Made by a program: the position numbers and the translations under genes. From Anaerolineaceae bacterium (GTDB lineage Bacteria; Chloroflexota; Anaerolineae; Anaerolineales; Anaerolineaceae): a stretch of 23,112 nucleotides of DNA. A model generated the notes under the pieces. It was not told the DNA's origin. It saw only the letters and a program-made list of their open reading frames with translations, and made no database searches. This document shows, piece after piece, positions 14,324 through 21,475 of this stretch (position 1 is the first letter of the stretch; each line of letters starts with the position of its first letter). Where the stretch lies: NCBI GenBank assembly GCA_003524305.1, contig DQHW01000020.1, positions 1-23,112 on the forward strand, in the 5' to 3' direction.

Positions 14324-15871
14324 ATGGCAAAAAAATATCTGATCGGTGTAGACCTCGGAACCAGCAGTACCAAAGCCGCCTTGTATCAAATTGACGGCAA
14401 GCTGGTTGCTGACGCTATTTTAGAAGTGCCTTTGTATCATCCCAAACCCGGCGTCGTTGAACAAGAAAACGAAGATTTCTACACAAGCGCTGCTAAAACC
14501 GTCAGTCAATGCATCAGTTCAAGCGGCGTAGACAATAAAGATATCGCCGCCATTGCCTTTGACTCACAAATGGCCGGGGTCGGACTGATTGATGAAGATT
14601 ACAAGCCTGCTGCCCGCTTTGATTCATGGCTTGACATGCGTTGTCAGCCTTACATCAAGCAGATGGATCAAAAAGCAGGCGATTTGGTCACATCACTCAC
14701 CGGCTGCCCTCCCACCTGCGACCATGGACCAAAAATGCTGTGGTGGAAGAACGAGCAGCCTGAAATTTATCAGAAAACTGCCAAATTTGTCATGCCCGGA
14801 GCTTATGTTGCTGGTCGCCTGGCAGGTTTGTCTGCAGATCAAGCCTTTATTGACCATACTTATCTCCATTTTTCTGGTTTCTCTGATGCTCAAAAAGGGA
14901 GTTGGTCACAAGAACTTTGCGATCTATTTGATTTGGACGCATCAAAGCTGCCCCGTATTGTTGACCCCTGTGACGTGGTCGGCGAAGTGAACCCGAAAAG
15001 CGCTGCCGATTTTGGGCTGGCAGCCGGAACCATCATTGCTGCCGGAGCAGGCGATACTGCTGCAAATGCGCTTGGCGCAGGCATCGTGCGGCCAGGCATG
15101 ATCTTTGATGTGGCAGGAACTGCCGCTGTTTTAGCAGGTTGCACAGATAAGTTTGTCGCTGACACTAAAAACAGGGCGCTGCTCACCATGCGCTCCGTCA
15201 TCCCCGATTTATGGAACCCCCTGGCCTATATTGGCGGCGGCGGTATTGCACTGAGATGGTTCAGAGATAATTTCTTCAACACCATCAAAGGCGAAACTCA
15301 GAAACTTGAAGAAGATGACCTCTATGCCGAGATCATCAAAATGGCTGAAGCCATTCAACCCGGTGCTGACGGCTTGATCTTCTCTCCCCACCTTGGAGGG
15401 CGTATTTGTCCATCCAATTCAGCCATGCGCGGCGCCTGGATCGGGGTATCCTGGTCGCACAAGCAAGCCCATTTTGCCAGAGCCATCCTCGAAAGCATCG
15501 CCTTTGAATATGCCTGGTATTTAAACATTCTCAAAGAAAACCTTCCTGATTTGAAATTGTCTGAAGCCAGGGCGGTTGGCGGCGGCGCCCGCAGTCAGGT
15601 TTGGAATCAGATCAAAGCTGATGTATTAAACGTGCCTTACCAAAGGTTAATGGGGAACGAATTTGGCGCCTGGGGTGCTGCCATGATTGCCGGCAAAGCC
15701 ATGGGGCTGATTGATAACCTGGCTGACCATGCTGAAAAAACAGCCAAAGTGAATGGAAGCGCGTTATTGCCGTCTTCAACGAACCATAGTCTTTATCAAC
15801 CGCTGATCAAGAGATATATAGAAATGGAAAGCACCCTATCCCATTTCTTTTCAAATTATTCTTCAATTTAG
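14324..15871 (+). CDS. FGGY-family carbohydrate kinase (xylulokinase-like)
   Basis: ATP-dependent sugar kinase, 515 residues, normal length for FGGY kinases. IGVDLGTSSTKAAL at 7-20 is the N-terminal phosphate-binding motif; FDSWLDMRC (99-107) resembles the xylulokinase substrate region; GAGDTAANALGAG (241-253) carries the catalytic Asp244; YIGGGGIALRWFRDNFF and AVGGGARSQVWNQIKADVLN are the second ATP-site segments. It phosphorylates a ketose, polyol or keto sugar acid; xylulose is only one possibility. The ATG at 14324 has GGAG nearby and follows gntR by 39 bases, so both share the repressed promoter. The last residues (RYIEMESTLSHFF) are repeated in diverged form 267 bases downstream, evidence of a rearrangement at the gene's end. 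Confidence 0.92.
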   Translation: MAKKYLIGVDLGTSSTKAALYQIDGKLVADAILEVPLYHPKPGVVEQENEDFYTSAAKTVSQCISSSGVDNKDIAAIAFDSQMAGVGLIDEDYKPAARFDSWLDMRCQPYIKQMDQKAGDLVTSLTGCPPTCDHGPKMLWWKNEQPEIYQKTAKFVMPGAYVAGRLAGLSADQAFIDHTYLHFSGFSDAQKGSWSQELCDLFDLDASKLPRIVDPCDVVGEVNPKSAADFGLAAGTIIAAGAGDTAANALGAGIVRPGMIFDVAGTAAVLAGCTDKFVADTKNRALLTMRSVIPDLWNPLAYIGGGGIALRWFRDNFFNTIKGETQKLEEDDLYAEIIKMAEAIQPGADGLIFSPHLGGRICPSNSAMRGAWIGVSWSHKQAHFARAILESIAFEYAWYLNILKENLPDLKLSEARAVGGGARSQVWNQIKADVLNVPYQRLMGNEFGAWGAAMIAGKAMGLIDNLADHAEKTAKVNGSALLPSSTNHSLYQPLIKRYIEMESTLSHFFSNYSSI

Positions 15872-15903
15872 GAGCACATCATGAACCAACAAGTTCGGAT
15901 ATG
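15807..15903 (+). repeat. duplicated junction, copy A (kinase 3' end plus aborted dehydrogenase start)
   Basis: Aligns without gaps to 16074-16170 at a constant offset of 267 bases. Identity is very high over the SD and start region (15868-15903, one mismatch in 36), and moderate with mainly third-position changes over the kinase tail. It contains the real kinase C-terminus and stop, then an SD and ATG that lead only to a seven-codon ORF. Confidence 0.85.
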
Positions 15904-15904
15904 A
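15881..15904 (+). pseudogene. seven-codon remnant of the Gfo/Idh gene start
   Basis: After AGGAG (15870-15874) the ATG opens MNQQVRI and a TGA stop. The functional gene at 16148 begins MKQQVRI then Cys; the TGT codon there corresponds to TGA here. The remnant keeps an intact ribosome-binding site. It could still act as a leader peptide on readthrough mRNA, but decay after duplication is the simpler reading. Confidence 0.6.
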
Positions 15905-15946
15905 GATCGATACAAATGACTGATTATGACTGTTTCTTACCATTTG

Positions 15947-15963
15947 TTTGCGTTTAACGTAAA
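15947..15963. promoter_or_regulatory. LacI-like inverted repeat overlapping an internal promoter
   Basis: TTTGCGTT (15947-15954), a central T, and AACGTAAA (15956-15963) match as an inverted repeat at seven of eight positions, with the TGCG/ACGT core spacing seen in LacI-family operators. It overlaps the -35 box of the promoter at 15948-15975. No LacI-family gene is present in the window. Confidence 0.4.
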
Positions 15964-15975
15964 AGTGGTTATAAT
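15948..15975 (+). promoter_or_regulatory. predicted internal promoter for the dehydrogenase-to-aldolase genes
   Basis: TTGCGT (15948-15953) and perfect TATAAT (15970-15975), spacer 16 bases, inside the non-coding segment between the two junction copies. A transcript starting near 15982 would have a leader of about 165 bases before the ATG at 16148. Apart from this, the inverted repeat and the junction copies, I see nothing coding in 15872-16147. Confidence 0.5.
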
Positions 15976-16073
15976 TTCTTTGTAAACACAACTATTCGGT
16001 TATTAATCGGTTTTTCACTGCGTTTTTAGAAGTTCTTTCAATTTATAAATTTTCACCAGTTCGTAAAAGTCCT

Positions 16074-16170
16074 TGAAAAAATATATTGAATCGGATAGCA
16101 CTCTATCCCACTTCATTTCATAATACCAAAACGATTAGGAGCACATCATGAAACAACAAGTTCGGATATG
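16074..16170 (+). repeat. duplicated junction, copy B (kinase-tail remnant plus real dehydrogenase start)
   Basis: Partner of 15807-15903 at a 267-base offset. Its first half is a relic of a kinase 3' end and its second half is the functional SD and start of the Gfo/Idh gene. The offset is a multiple of three, so the kinase relic is in the same frame as the intact kinase. Confidence 0.85.
16077..16123 (+). pseudogene. relic of an FGGY kinase C-terminus
   Basis: Reads KKYIESDSTLSHFIS then TAA, against KRYIEMESTLSHFFS at the end of the intact kinase. It stops five residues earlier than the intact protein. Conservative amino-acid changes with silent third-base changes indicate it evolved as coding sequence before being stranded, so it came from a related but separate kinase gene rather than a fresh copy. 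Confidence 0.65.
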
Positions 16171-17182
16171 TATGATAGGCGCAGGCAGGGTCGGTAAGAA
16201 TCATTCCCGTGCGCTCTCCCGTCATATCGCTGCTGCAAAAATTGTCGCCCTCGTGGATCCGATGGCAGAAGTTCGAAACGAAACTGCCAAAGATTTCGGT
16301 ATTGATCAACAATTTGATACGCTTGAAATGGCACTTGAAAATGCCCAGTTCGATGCTGTGATCATCACCACCCCCACCCCCACCCATTTACCTTTGACCC
16401 AACTCGCGGCAGATCACAAAAAACATGTTTTTCTTGAAAAGCCGATGGCTTTGAATCTTGAAGAATGCGATGAGATCAATAAAATAGTAGACAAAAACAA
16501 AGTTATTCTCCAACTCGGATTTATGCGCCGTTTTGACCCTGAATTTGTCGCTGCTGCCCAGCGCATTGAAGCTGGTGAAATCGGAACACCCATGATGGTC
16601 AAATCCAATACCCACGGCCCCGGCCTGCCCCCACCCTGGGCGCGCGATCTCAAAACATCCAACGGAATGCTGGCGGAAGTGAACAGCCACGACTGGGATA
16701 CCGTCCGTTGGTTTATGGGCTCAAACTACCAAAGAGTTTATACCGAAGTCGCTAACTTTAAAGGTGCTGCCAATAACGTGGATACACCTCATTTTTATGA
16801 CAACGTGCTGGTCAACATCAAATTTGAGAGCGGCGGTTTGGGCTTGATCTCGGGCATTTGCCCCTGCGGCTACGGATATGACGCCAGGGTTGAAATAGTC
16901 GGCGATAAAGGCATCATGCAAATTGGTGAATTAAAAGGCCAATCCATTGTTGTGTGCACCAATCGCGACCAGGGTTTGATCACTCCCATTCAGCGCACAT
17001 GGCCAGAAAGATTTGCCTGGGCATATATCAATGAACTCGAACATTTTGTCACCTGTGTACAAAATGAAACCGCACCTAGAGCCGGAGGAATTGATGGCCG
17101 TTGGGCTGTTGCCGGGGTTCTTGCCGGTACGAAATCGTTCCTTGAAGAACGGCCTGTTTTATTAAAAGAAATAATCGGGTAA
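16148..17182 (+). CDS. Gfo/Idh/MocA-family oxidoreductase, inositol 2-dehydrogenase-like
   Basis: NAD-dependent oxidoreductase of 344 residues, close to the usual length of inositol dehydrogenases. It has the Rossmann motif GAGRVG (11-16), an acidic residue after strand two (LVDP, Asp37, favouring NAD), EKPMALN with catalytic Lys98, GFMRRFDP and NSHDWDTVRWFMG (179-191), the Asp/His catalytic segment found in myo- and scyllo-inositol dehydrogenases. A proton-relay role for His181 and the nearby Asp residues is expected. AGGAG sits six bases before the ATG. The predicted role is oxidation of a cyclitol or sugar hydroxyl to a ketone. It is followed after 23 bases by a zinc alcohol dehydrogenase, suggesting two consecutive oxidations. 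Other sugar substrates remain possible. Confidence 0.88.
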   Translation: MKQQVRICMIGAGRVGKNHSRALSRHIAAAKIVALVDPMAEVRNETAKDFGIDQQFDTLEMALENAQFDAVIITTPTPTHLPLTQLAADHKKHVFLEKPMALNLEECDEINKIVDKNKVILQLGFMRRFDPEFVAAAQRIEAGEIGTPMMVKSNTHGPGLPPPWARDLKTSNGMLAEVNSHDWDTVRWFMGSNYQRVYTEVANFKGAANNVDTPHFYDNVLVNIKFESGGLGLISGICPCGYGYDARVEIVGDKGIMQIGELKGQSIVVCTNRDQGLITPIQRTWPERFAWAYINELEHFVTCVQNETAPRAGGIDGRWAVAGVLAGTKSFLEERPVLLKEIIG

Positions 17183-17205
17183 TTGTTTTTCGTTCTGGAG
17201 GAAGT

Positions 17206-18249
17206 ATGTTAGCTGCAGTTTATCATGGTCCAAACGACCTTCGGGTTGAACAAGTTGATTTACCAAAAATCGGCGCCGGTGAAATGTTGGTTAAAGTCAT
17301 CAGCGCCAGCATTTGCGGAACTGATTTGCGCATTTTCCACGGCAATCACCGCATGTATCCTGAAGGAACCATTCGCATCCCGGGTCATGAAGTTGTAGGA
17401 ACGATTGTTGAACTGGGAGATCATGTTGATGGTTACCAGGTCGGCCAAAGAGTCTTTTGCGCCCCCAATACCGGCTGCGGACATTGCCTGCAATGTATCA
17501 CCGGCAACAATAACCTTTGTTCACAGTACGATGCGATTGGTGTCACTTCAGACGGCGGATTTGCAGAATATGTGCGCATCCCTGCCAATTCTGTCCGCCA
17601 GGGCAACATCATCCCCATCAGCTTTACGGTGGACCCCGCTGTTGCTGCATTAATGGAACCCTTTGCCTGCGTGCTGCGCGGACAAAATGCTTTGCACATT
17701 CAGCCTGGTGAAATAGTTCTGATCATCGGAGCTGGTCCAATTGGCGTGATGCACGTCAAATTGGCTAAAGCACGCGGAGCAGGAAAAGTGATCGTCAGTG
17801 AACCCATTGCTGATCGTGCCGAACAGGCAAAACGCATGGGCGCCGATAAAGTGGTCAATCCGATGACGGAAGATCTTAAAAAAGCATTGCTCGAAGAGAG
17901 CCAGGGGCGAGGTGCAAATGTAATCATTGTTGCCGCCCCGGTTCATGCTGCGCAAGAAGCTGCCCTTGACCTTGCTGCCATCAGCGGACGCATCAATTAT
18001 TTTGGCGGCCTACCCAAAGATAGACCCACTATCAATTTTGACTCCAATTTGGTTCACTATAAAGAATTGGTGATCACCGCAACAACAGCATGCAGTACCG
18101 CAGATTGTTGGCAGGCAGCTCAAATTGTCAACAGCGGATTGGTTGACTTGTCTGATGTGGTGAGTCAAAGATTTCCTTTAAGCGAGGCAGTGCAAGCCTT
18201 TGCTGCGGCAGAAGACAGGAAATCGCTAAAAATTGTGCTGGAACCCTAA
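17206..18249 (+). CDS. zinc-dependent alcohol dehydrogenase (sorbitol/threonine dehydrogenase-like)
   Basis: Medium-chain dehydrogenase, 347 residues. Catalytic zinc ligands are Cys37 (ICGTD), His61-Glu62 (PGHEVVG) and Glu151 (MEPFAC); structural zinc cysteines are 91, 94, 97 and 105. The cofactor motif is GAGPIG (175-180), and the acidic VSEP soon after suggests NAD. Members oxidise secondary alcohols of polyols, sugars, threonine or scyllo-inosose. GGAGG lies five bases before the ATG. Only one base separates its stop from the next gene's ATG, which implies translational coupling with the hydrolase. The order Gfo/Idh, zinc dehydrogenase, metal hydrolase parallels the Thermotoga-type inositol route as I recall it, but polyol oxidation is equally compatible. 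Confidence 0.92.
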   Translation: MLAAVYHGPNDLRVEQVDLPKIGAGEMLVKVISASICGTDLRIFHGNHRMYPEGTIRIPGHEVVGTIVELGDHVDGYQVGQRVFCAPNTGCGHCLQCITGNNNLCSQYDAIGVTSDGGFAEYVRIPANSVRQGNIIPISFTVDPAVAALMEPFACVLRGQNALHIQPGEIVLIIGAGPIGVMHVKLAKARGAGKVIVSEPIADRAEQAKRMGADKVVNPMTEDLKKALLEESQGRGANVIIVAAPVHAAQEAALDLAAISGRINYFGGLPKDRPTINFDSNLVHYKELVITATTACSTADCWQAAQIVNSGLVDLSDVVSQRFPLSEAVQAFAAAEDRKSLKIVLEP

Positions 18250-18250
18250 A

Positions 18251-19213
18251 ATGTCAAATCTCTCTTCTTTCTCCTTTCCACGCCCCGTCAATACCGTGCA
18301 GGGTCCAATCTCATATGAAGATCTTGGCATCACTGATAGCCATAATCACATTTGGATTGACCCTGTGCCGGGGGTGGAATCAAATAGCCCCGTACTCAAT
18401 CAATTCAATGAGATTGTGTTGGAGTTGCTTGATTATAAGAAAGCGGGTGGTCAATCACTGTTGGATTGCCAGCCAGAAAGCTGCGGACGAAACAGCAACA
18501 AATTATTGGAATTATCACAACAAAGCGGCGTGCATGTGATCGCCTGCACTGGTTTTCATCGACAAAAGTATTACCCACCCCAGCATTGGTTGTTTAGTAA
18601 ACGCGCCCAAAAGGTTTGTGATTTTCTCAGTACCGAGTTGGAAACCGGGATGTATGAAACCCTTGAATTGGAAAAACCGATCAAGGCAGGGTTCATAAAA
18701 ATCGCGCTTGAAGCCGCCTGGGGAGATTGCCCCCAAGCAGCTTTGGAAGGCACTGCTTTTGCTGCCAAAAAAACTGGTGCACTGATTGAAATCCATACTG
18801 AAAAAGGGGCGTTGGCTGAAAAAGCCTGTCTTTACTTTACCGACACCGGGGTTTCTCCAAACCAGATCGTCTTGTGCCATATGGATAAAAGACCGGATTA
18901 TGGGCTTCAAAAAGAACTTGCCCGCCTGGGAGTGCTGCTTGAATATGACACTTTCTACCGCCAAAAATATGAACCTGAAATGAACCTTTGGCCGTTGATT
19001 GACCACATGGTTGAAAATGAGTTGGCTGGCAGCATCGCCCTCGCCACAGATATGGCTGAATCAGCGCTTTATCATCACCTTGGGGGCGGTCCTGGCCTGC
19101 ACAGTCTGCCAACTGATATTAAGAACAAACTTCAAGAACGCGGCATTTCAGATCAAGACACAACAAAAATGATCGGCGGCAATATCGCCCGCCGTCTCGC
19201 TGGAATTAATTAA
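18251..19213 (+). CDS. phosphotriesterase-family metal hydrolase, probable lactonase or ring-opening hydrolase
   Basis: Amidohydrolase-superfamily TIM barrel, 320 residues from the chosen start. The binuclear metal site is complete: His31 and His33 (DSHNHIW), the carboxylated bridging lysine Lys150 (AGFIKIAL), His182 (IEIHTEKG), His210 (VLCHMDK) and Asp267 (LATDMA). Phosphotriesterase-like proteins near sugar dehydrogenases usually hydrolyse lactones or phospho-lactones; C-C hydrolysis of a diketo ring is another option. The ATG at 18251, one base after the preceding stop, is preferred over an upstream in-frame start that would overlap the dehydrogenase gene. SD is weak, consistent with coupled translation. 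No signal peptide, so it is cytoplasmic. Confidence 0.85.
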   Translation: MSNLSSFSFPRPVNTVQGPISYEDLGITDSHNHIWIDPVPGVESNSPVLNQFNEIVLELLDYKKAGGQSLLDCQPESCGRNSNKLLELSQQSGVHVIACTGFHRQKYYPPQHWLFSKRAQKVCDFLSTELETGMYETLELEKPIKAGFIKIALEAAWGDCPQAALEGTAFAAKKTGALIEIHTEKGALAEKACLYFTDTGVSPNQIVLCHMDKRPDYGLQKELARLGVLLEYDTFYRQKYEPEMNLWPLIDHMVENELAGSIALATDMAESALYHHLGGGPGLHSLPTDIKNKLQERGISDQDTTKMIGGNIARRLAGIN

Positions 19214-19235
19214 TCCTTATTACTGGAGCTTAAAA

Positions 19236-19808
19236 ATGATTGATTTACCTTTTTCTTTTACCATTCCATTACCTGCTGTAATCCCTTCACGAGTTGATAA
19301 CCACATCAAACGAACTTTGTCTGCGCTTAAAGGTCAATTTTTAGATGAGGCATCTTTCAACAAAATGCTGACTGAAGAAGACAAATTGATTTATGAAGTC
19401 TACGAAATTAAACGTCCCGAAATTGAAGGTGAATTACTGATGGGCATCTCCATTGTTCATCCAGGCAAGGTAGGCAACGAATTTTTTATGACCAAAGGTC
19501 ATTTCCATTCCGTTCTTGAAACATCTGAAATCTATTACACCCTCAAGGGTGAAGGTTACATGGTGATGGAAACCCCCGAAGGAGAGACCTCCGTTGAACC
19601 CCTTTCACCCGGCAAAGTTCTCTATGTGCCGCCGAGATGGGCGCACCGCTCTGTTTGCACTTCAAGGCAGGAGGACCTGGTCACCTTTTTCGCCTACCCC
19701 GCCAATGCAGGTCACGATTATGGCACCATCGAAAAAACTGGTTTTCGCAAGTTGGTTGTGGATGGCGAAAAGGGACCTGAGATCATCGACAATCCGCGGA
19801 TTAAATAG
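19236..19808 (+). CDS. cupin-type phosphoglucose isomerase (PF06560 family)
   Basis: Small cupin metalloenzyme, 190 residues, matching the archaeal-type phosphoglucose isomerase family. MTKGHFHSVLETSEIYYTLKG holds the metal ligands His89, His91 and Glu98, and VPPRWAHRSV holds His137; GHDYG and GF(R)KLVV near the end are also typical. The family isomerises glucose-6-phosphate and fructose-6-phosphate with Fe, Ni or Mn. In this cluster it may act on another aldose/ketose phosphate made by the adjacent kinase. GGAG lies eight bases before the ATG; gaps are 22 bases upstream and 12 downstream. This fold is uncommon as a housekeeping isomerase in bacteria, and the operon setting suggests a specialised catabolic role. 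Confidence 0.87.
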   Translation: MIDLPFSFTIPLPAVIPSRVDNHIKRTLSALKGQFLDEASFNKMLTEEDKLIYEVYEIKRPEIEGELLMGISIVHPGKVGNEFFMTKGHFHSVLETSEIYYTLKGEGYMVMETPEGETSVEPLSPGKVLYVPPRWAHRSVCTSRQEDLVTFFAYPANAGHDYGTIEKTGFRKLVVDGEKGPEIIDNPRIK

Positions 19809-19820
19809 GCAGGAGCATAA

Positions 19821-20786
19821 ATGAATCTCAAAGAATGCCGCTTATTGGTAACGCCCACCTCCTACGGCAAAAATGATGCCCGTTTAAAAACAGAACTGGA
19901 AGCATTGGTTGGCGAAGTCATTTACAATCCGACCGGAAAACCCTTGACCTCTGTTGAAGTTGCCGAATTGCTGCCTGGCATTGATGGATACATCGCCGGC
20001 CTGGATGTCATAGATGCTGATGCACTTAAAACGGCTGACAAGCTTAAAGTGATTGCCCGTTACGGCGTTGGTTTTGATAACGTGGATCTTGAAGCTGCAA
20101 AGAGTAAAAATATCGTGGTGACCAATACCCCCGGTGCAAATTCTGTTTCGGTGGCAGAACTTGCCCTTGGTTTGATCCTGGCGCTTGCGAGGCAAATCCC
20201 CGAAGCAGTGGATGCCGTCCACCAGGGCAAATGGCCGCGCTATTCGGGTGTCAGCCTTGAAGGTAAAACCATTGGCATTCTCGGTCTTGGGGCAATTGGG
20301 AAACAACTCGCCCGCCGTCTGGCAGGTTTTGATTGCAAGATTTTGGCATTTGATCCATATGCCGACAAACAGTTCGCCCTGGATAATCAAATCACGCTCG
20401 CCGAGATGGATCAGGTCATTGCAGCCTCTGATTTCGTCAGCCTTCATTTGCCGTTGCTGCCTGAAACACGCGGTATTGTGGATGAAGTCTTTTTGAACAA
20501 AATGAAAAAAGGTTCCTATTTGATCAACACCTCTCGCGGTGAAGCAATCAATGAAGAAGCCTTGTTGAAATCACTCCAAAGTGGACACCTTAAAGGCGCC
20601 GCATTGGACGCCTTCATCGTCGAACCTCCCGATCCGAATCATCCGCTTTTGGCATTGCCAAATGTGATTGCCACACCCCACCTTGGTGCTCAAACCGACG
20701 GTGCAACCAGCAACATGGGCTGGCTGGCAATGAAAGATTGCCTGGCTGTGTTGAAAGAAGAAAAACCCTTGTACCGAGTTGCGTAA
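19821..20786 (+). CDS. D-isomer-specific 2-hydroxyacid dehydrogenase (D-3-phosphoglycerate dehydrogenase-like)
   Basis: NAD-dependent dehydrogenase, 321 residues, without the C-terminal ACT or ASB regulatory domain of biosynthetic SerA. It has the cofactor motif GLGAIG (155-160), acidic Asp178 after strand two (AFDPY), and the catalytic triad Arg239 (NTSRGE), Glu268 (VEPPD) and His287 (TPHLGA). The short form and catabolic context argue for oxidation or reduction of a 2-hydroxy acid derived from the sugar, for example a sugar acid, its phosphate or glycerate, rather than serine synthesis. AGGAG lies five bases before the ATG, 12 bases after the cupin gene. The exact substrate is unknown. Confidence 0.9.
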   Translation: MNLKECRLLVTPTSYGKNDARLKTELEALVGEVIYNPTGKPLTSVEVAELLPGIDGYIAGLDVIDADALKTADKLKVIARYGVGFDNVDLEAAKSKNIVVTNTPGANSVSVAELALGLILALARQIPEAVDAVHQGKWPRYSGVSLEGKTIGILGLGAIGKQLARRLAGFDCKILAFDPYADKQFALDNQITLAEMDQVIAASDFVSLHLPLLPETRGIVDEVFLNKMKKGSYLINTSRGEAINEEALLKSLQSGHLKGAALDAFIVEPPDPNHPLLALPNVIATPHLGAQTDGATSNMGWLAMKDCLAVLKEEKPLYRVA

Positions 20787-20812
20787 ATTAATCCGAACTG
20801 ATGGAGACCACT

Positions 20813-21457
20813 ATGAACAAATTGGAAATGTTGGAAAAAGTCAAAGAGTTAGGTCTGTTGGCAGTCATCCGCGGACCTTCACCAGAATTAACGGTAAAGA
20901 TGGTAGAAGCATTGGTGGCCGGCGGCGTGCTGGGCATTGAAATCACATACAGCACCCCCAATGCTGAAGATGTGGTGCAAACGCTGGCCAAGAAATTTGG
21001 TGATTCCATCGTCCTCGGCATGGGCACGCTGACCAAACCGGAACAAGCGCAATCCGCCAAAAACGCAGGCGCCCACTTTTTAGTCAGCCCAATTTGTGAG
21101 CCTAATCTGGTAAAGGGAATGGTCGACAGCGGGCTTCTCACCATGGCTGGCGCTTTAACCCCCACCGAAGTGTTTCAGGCTTATACCCTGGGTGTGGATG
21201 TGATTAAAGTTTTCCCGGGATCTCTGGGCGGACCAGCTTATATCAAAGCATTGAAAGGTCCCTTCCCATACATCCCCATGATGCCCACTGGTGGCGTGAA
21301 TGCCGGCAACGTGGCCGAATGGTTCGCCACAGGTGTGGTTGCGGTTGGCGCCGGCAGCGAATTATGTCCTCCACAACTTGCAAAAGATGGCAAATTTGAA
21401 GAAATCTCAAAACTTGCGGCTGCTTTTGTTCAAGTTGTAAACACGTCCAGAAAATAA
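20813..21457 (+). CDS. 2-keto-3-deoxy-6-phosphogluconate (KDPG)-type aldolase
   Basis: Class I aldolase, 214 residues, usual length for the family. Glu43 (GIEITYST) is the general acid/base and Lys132 (DVIKVFPG) the Schiff-base lysine; Arg20 (VIRG) and PTGGV near 158-162 bind phosphate and carboxylate. It cleaves a 2-keto-3-deoxy aldonate 6-phosphate into pyruvate and a C3 aldehyde phosphate; related members take KDPGal or 4-hydroxy-2-oxoglutarate. The ATG at 20813 has GGAG six bases upstream; an in-frame ATG at 20801 lacks an SD and overlaps it. No sugar-acid dehydratase or PfkB-type KDG kinase gene is visible here, so the preceding steps are encoded elsewhere or done by unfamiliar enzymes of this cluster. 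Confidence 0.92.
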   Translation: MNKLEMLEKVKELGLLAVIRGPSPELTVKMVEALVAGGVLGIEITYSTPNAEDVVQTLAKKFGDSIVLGMGTLTKPEQAQSAKNAGAHFLVSPICEPNLVKGMVDSGLLTMAGALTPTEVFQAYTLGVDVIKVFPGSLGGPAYIKALKGPFPYIPMMPTGGVNAGNVAEWFATGVVAVGAGSELCPPQLAKDGKFEEISKLAAAFVQVVNTSRK

Positions 21458-21475
21458 TCCTTTGAGGAGTCATTT

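Noticed and set aside
16366..16386. C-rich hexamer-like repeat (CCCCCA units), possible phase-variation tract
   Set aside because: It encodes a Thr-Pro-Thr-Pro-Thr stretch conserved in position in Gfo/Idh enzymes; six-base slippage would stay in frame, so switching is unlikely.
18515..19006. 163-codon open frame on the minus strand
   Set aside because: It lies wholly inside the phosphotriesterase-like gene, whose full metal site proves the other strand codes; the antisense product has no recognisable domain.
19884..20447. 187-codon open frame on the minus strand
   Set aside because: Shadow of the 2-hydroxyacid dehydrogenase gene, which carries all catalytic motifs on the plus strand.
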